Origin: Peptostreptococcaceae bacterium
Lineage (GTDB): Bacteria > Bacillota_A > Clostridia > Peptostreptococcales > Acidaminobacteraceae
DNA: 7,336 nt
Reading direction: 5' to 3'
NCBI GenBank assembly: GCA_013619035.1
Contig: JABXKX010000091.1
Span: 1-7,336 of the forward strand
How positions within the stretch are numbered: the first letter of the stretch is position 1; every line of letters starts with the position of its first letter. Under the pieces are notes generated by a model. It ran no database searches, was not told where the DNA came from, and saw only the letters and a list, made by a program, of their open reading frames with translations. The translations under genes and the position numbers were made by a program. Below, piece by piece: positions 6,267 to 7,336 of the stretch.

Positions 6267-7205
6267 TTATTTACAGATCCAAATATACCTTATAAAATCA
6301 TTATTTCTAGATTTTCTAACACTGCAACGATCAATAATCTCGAAGTTTTCAGCGATTAATTCTTCTGTCATATCTGCACAAGCCACTAATACCAGTTTGT
6401 CAGAAATTCTCTTAGCATTCTTTATAATCATCATCTGATTGGCTTTATCAGTACTCGTTAAAATGCCATAAGGAATATCAACAATCGCAGCATCATAATG
6501 TTCCTCAATATCTTTAATATCCCCTGTTTTAACATGCGATTTATAACCAAAATGTTCAAGATTTAATTGAGCGCTCTTTGCCACCTTATAATTAATGTCA
6601 CATCCAACGATTTCATATCCTGCAAAATTAGCTTCTAATAGAACCGTTCCAACACCACAACACGGATCAATTAATTTCTTTTTAAAGTCACCATTTCCTG
6701 CTGCATTGGCCAATACTTTTGCTAAATAGATACCCAAAGAACTTGAATATGAATGGGGTTTTTCATTATGTAATGTCCATTTCATATCATTGGTCGTTAA
6801 CAAACCAAAATACCACATGTCTTGATGTAAAGTAAGACCCAAAGTATTTTTAGGATTCTTAAAAGTTGGATAACCATCCATAACATTACCAACCTCTTTA
6901 CAATAAGTCTTCTGTTCAGTTCTTGATGGTATGTTGTTTGACGGATCATAAAACTTCACCAGAAAATCATCAATAGCAAATTGATTGGTTTCTATCAATT
7001 CAACAATACCTTTTAGTGAAGAAGCTGTGTATATAATTTCAAGTCTATTTCTTATATAGGGGCTAATAGATGGTTCAACTAAACGCTCTGAAAAAAAGAC
7101 CTTTTCTTCCCCGAAAGATCCGAAGAGAGACCTCATTTCAAAACTACATAGTTCTTTTTCATGATTCTGATAATTTACATTATAAATATACTGAACGGGA
7201 TTCAT
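6267..7205 (-). CDS. Trm11/UPF0020-like SAM-dependent methyltransferase
   Basis: Predicted S-adenosylmethionine-dependent RNA methyltransferase of 312 residues. The Rossmann-type catalytic half lies at about 150-312. Motif I is DPCCGVGTVLLEA (180-192), the form typical of the Trm11/UPF0020 group that makes N2-methylguanosine in tRNA or rRNA. The acidic ribose-binding loop is GCDIN (201-205), followed by KTGDI (226-230), and motif IV is VDIPYG (242-247), where most relatives have (D/N)PPY. The C-terminal SRNNDFIRYI (299-308) fits the family ending. Residues 1-150 are probably the substrate-recognition half; I do not see a clear THUMP domain. AGGAGG (7209-7214) lies only 3 nt before the ATG at 7205, which is short, but no better start exists since the next Met is residue 24. 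It is the first gene of a probable operon with the MBL hydrolase. Tentative target: guanosine in tRNA. Confidence 0.85.
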   Translation of the reverse strand: MNPVQYIYNVNYQNHEKELCSFEMRSLFGSFGEEKVFFSERLVEPSISPYIRNRLEIIYTASSLKGIVELIETNQFAIDDFLVKFYDPSNNIPSRTEQKTYCKEVGNVMDGYPTFKNPKNTLGLTLHQDMWYFGLLTTNDMKWTLHNEKPHSYSSSLGIYLAKVLANAAGNGDFKKKLIDPCCGVGTVLLEANFAGYEIVGCDINYKVAKSAQLNLEHFGYKSHVKTGDIKDIEEHYDAAIVDIPYGILTSTDKANQMMIIKNAKRISDKLVLVACADMTEELIAENFEIIDRCSVRKSRNNDFIRYIWICK

Positions 7206-7336
7206 ATGCCTCCTAATATTAACGGTTATTTGTATTTTTTCTCAAATATTGTATTTATTCAAGTAGTAATTTAACTTGTACTCTCATTCTAATTCAAAGC
7301 CTATCACAAAACAACTAATACTATTCGTTTCAAGCG
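7206..7336 (-). promoter_or_regulatory. Leader region of the methyltransferase-hydrolase operon with a weak candidate promoter
   Basis: This A/T-rich stretch contains no reading frame worth calling. On the minus strand TTGAAT (complement of 7292-7297) and TTAAAT (complement of 7269-7274) are spaced 17 bp and are the best promoter pair I can see, at 4 of 6 matches for the -10. A small dyad, CAAGT at 7260-7264 and ACTTG at 7274-7278, brackets that -10 box. Neither is strong evidence. The gene further upstream is outside the window. Confidence 0.3.

Noticed and set aside
6081..6438. Plus-strand frames over the hydrolase/methyltransferase junction
   Set aside because: They run antisense to two well-supported genes and resemble no known family.

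Overview
The window reads as ordinary chromosomal sequence from a low-GC Firmicute, most likely a Clostridia-type anaerobe. The reasons are the strongly A/T-rich codon use, canonical AGGAGG-type ribosome binding sites, sigma-A-like promoters, compact hairpin/U-tract terminators, and a LysM+G5+M23 cell-wall peptidase of a kind common in Clostridia. The species cannot be named from the sequence. There are no rRNA or tRNA genes, insertion sequences, CRISPR arrays or phage genes.

Layout. (1) Positions 1-1505 hold a monocistronic plus-strand gene for an AzgA/PbuG-type NCS2 purine permease. It is preceded by a candidate promoter with an inverted CGAA/TTCG repeat resembling a PurR PurBox, and closed by a strong terminator. 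(2) Positions 1504-3960 hold a small regulator/target cassette. A minus-strand LysR-type regulator is divergent from a plus-strand EamA (DMT) exporter, which is followed 63 bp later by a flavin reductase-like flavoprotein. The shared 110-bp intergenic region has a clear LysR-type dyad, ATCGG-N5-CCGAT, centred near -65 of a good promoter for the exporter, plus a degenerate second half-site pair near -43. A perfect 13-bp hairpin separates this unit from the convergent gene. (3) Positions 3963-5444 (minus) encode a membrane-anchored M23 endopeptidase with LysM and G5 domains. Its upstream region has two TTGACA boxes in direct repeat at 11-bp period. (4) Positions 5579-7205 (minus) form a likely two-gene operon: a Trm11/UPF0020-like nucleic-acid methyltransferase, then a metallo-beta-lactamase-fold hydrolase, ending in a perfect 10-bp hairpin with a U8 tract.

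How the genes work together. The four units look independent: purine salvage, regulated export of an unknown metabolite with an associated flavoenzyme, cell-wall remodelling, and RNA modification with a hydrolase. All seven genes are intact. I found no convincing new system. The most testable observations are the regulatory sites (LysR operator pair, PurBox-like repeat, TTGACA tandem repeat), the duplicated N-terminal module of the peptidase, and the D-I-P-Y variant of the methyltransferase catalytic motif.
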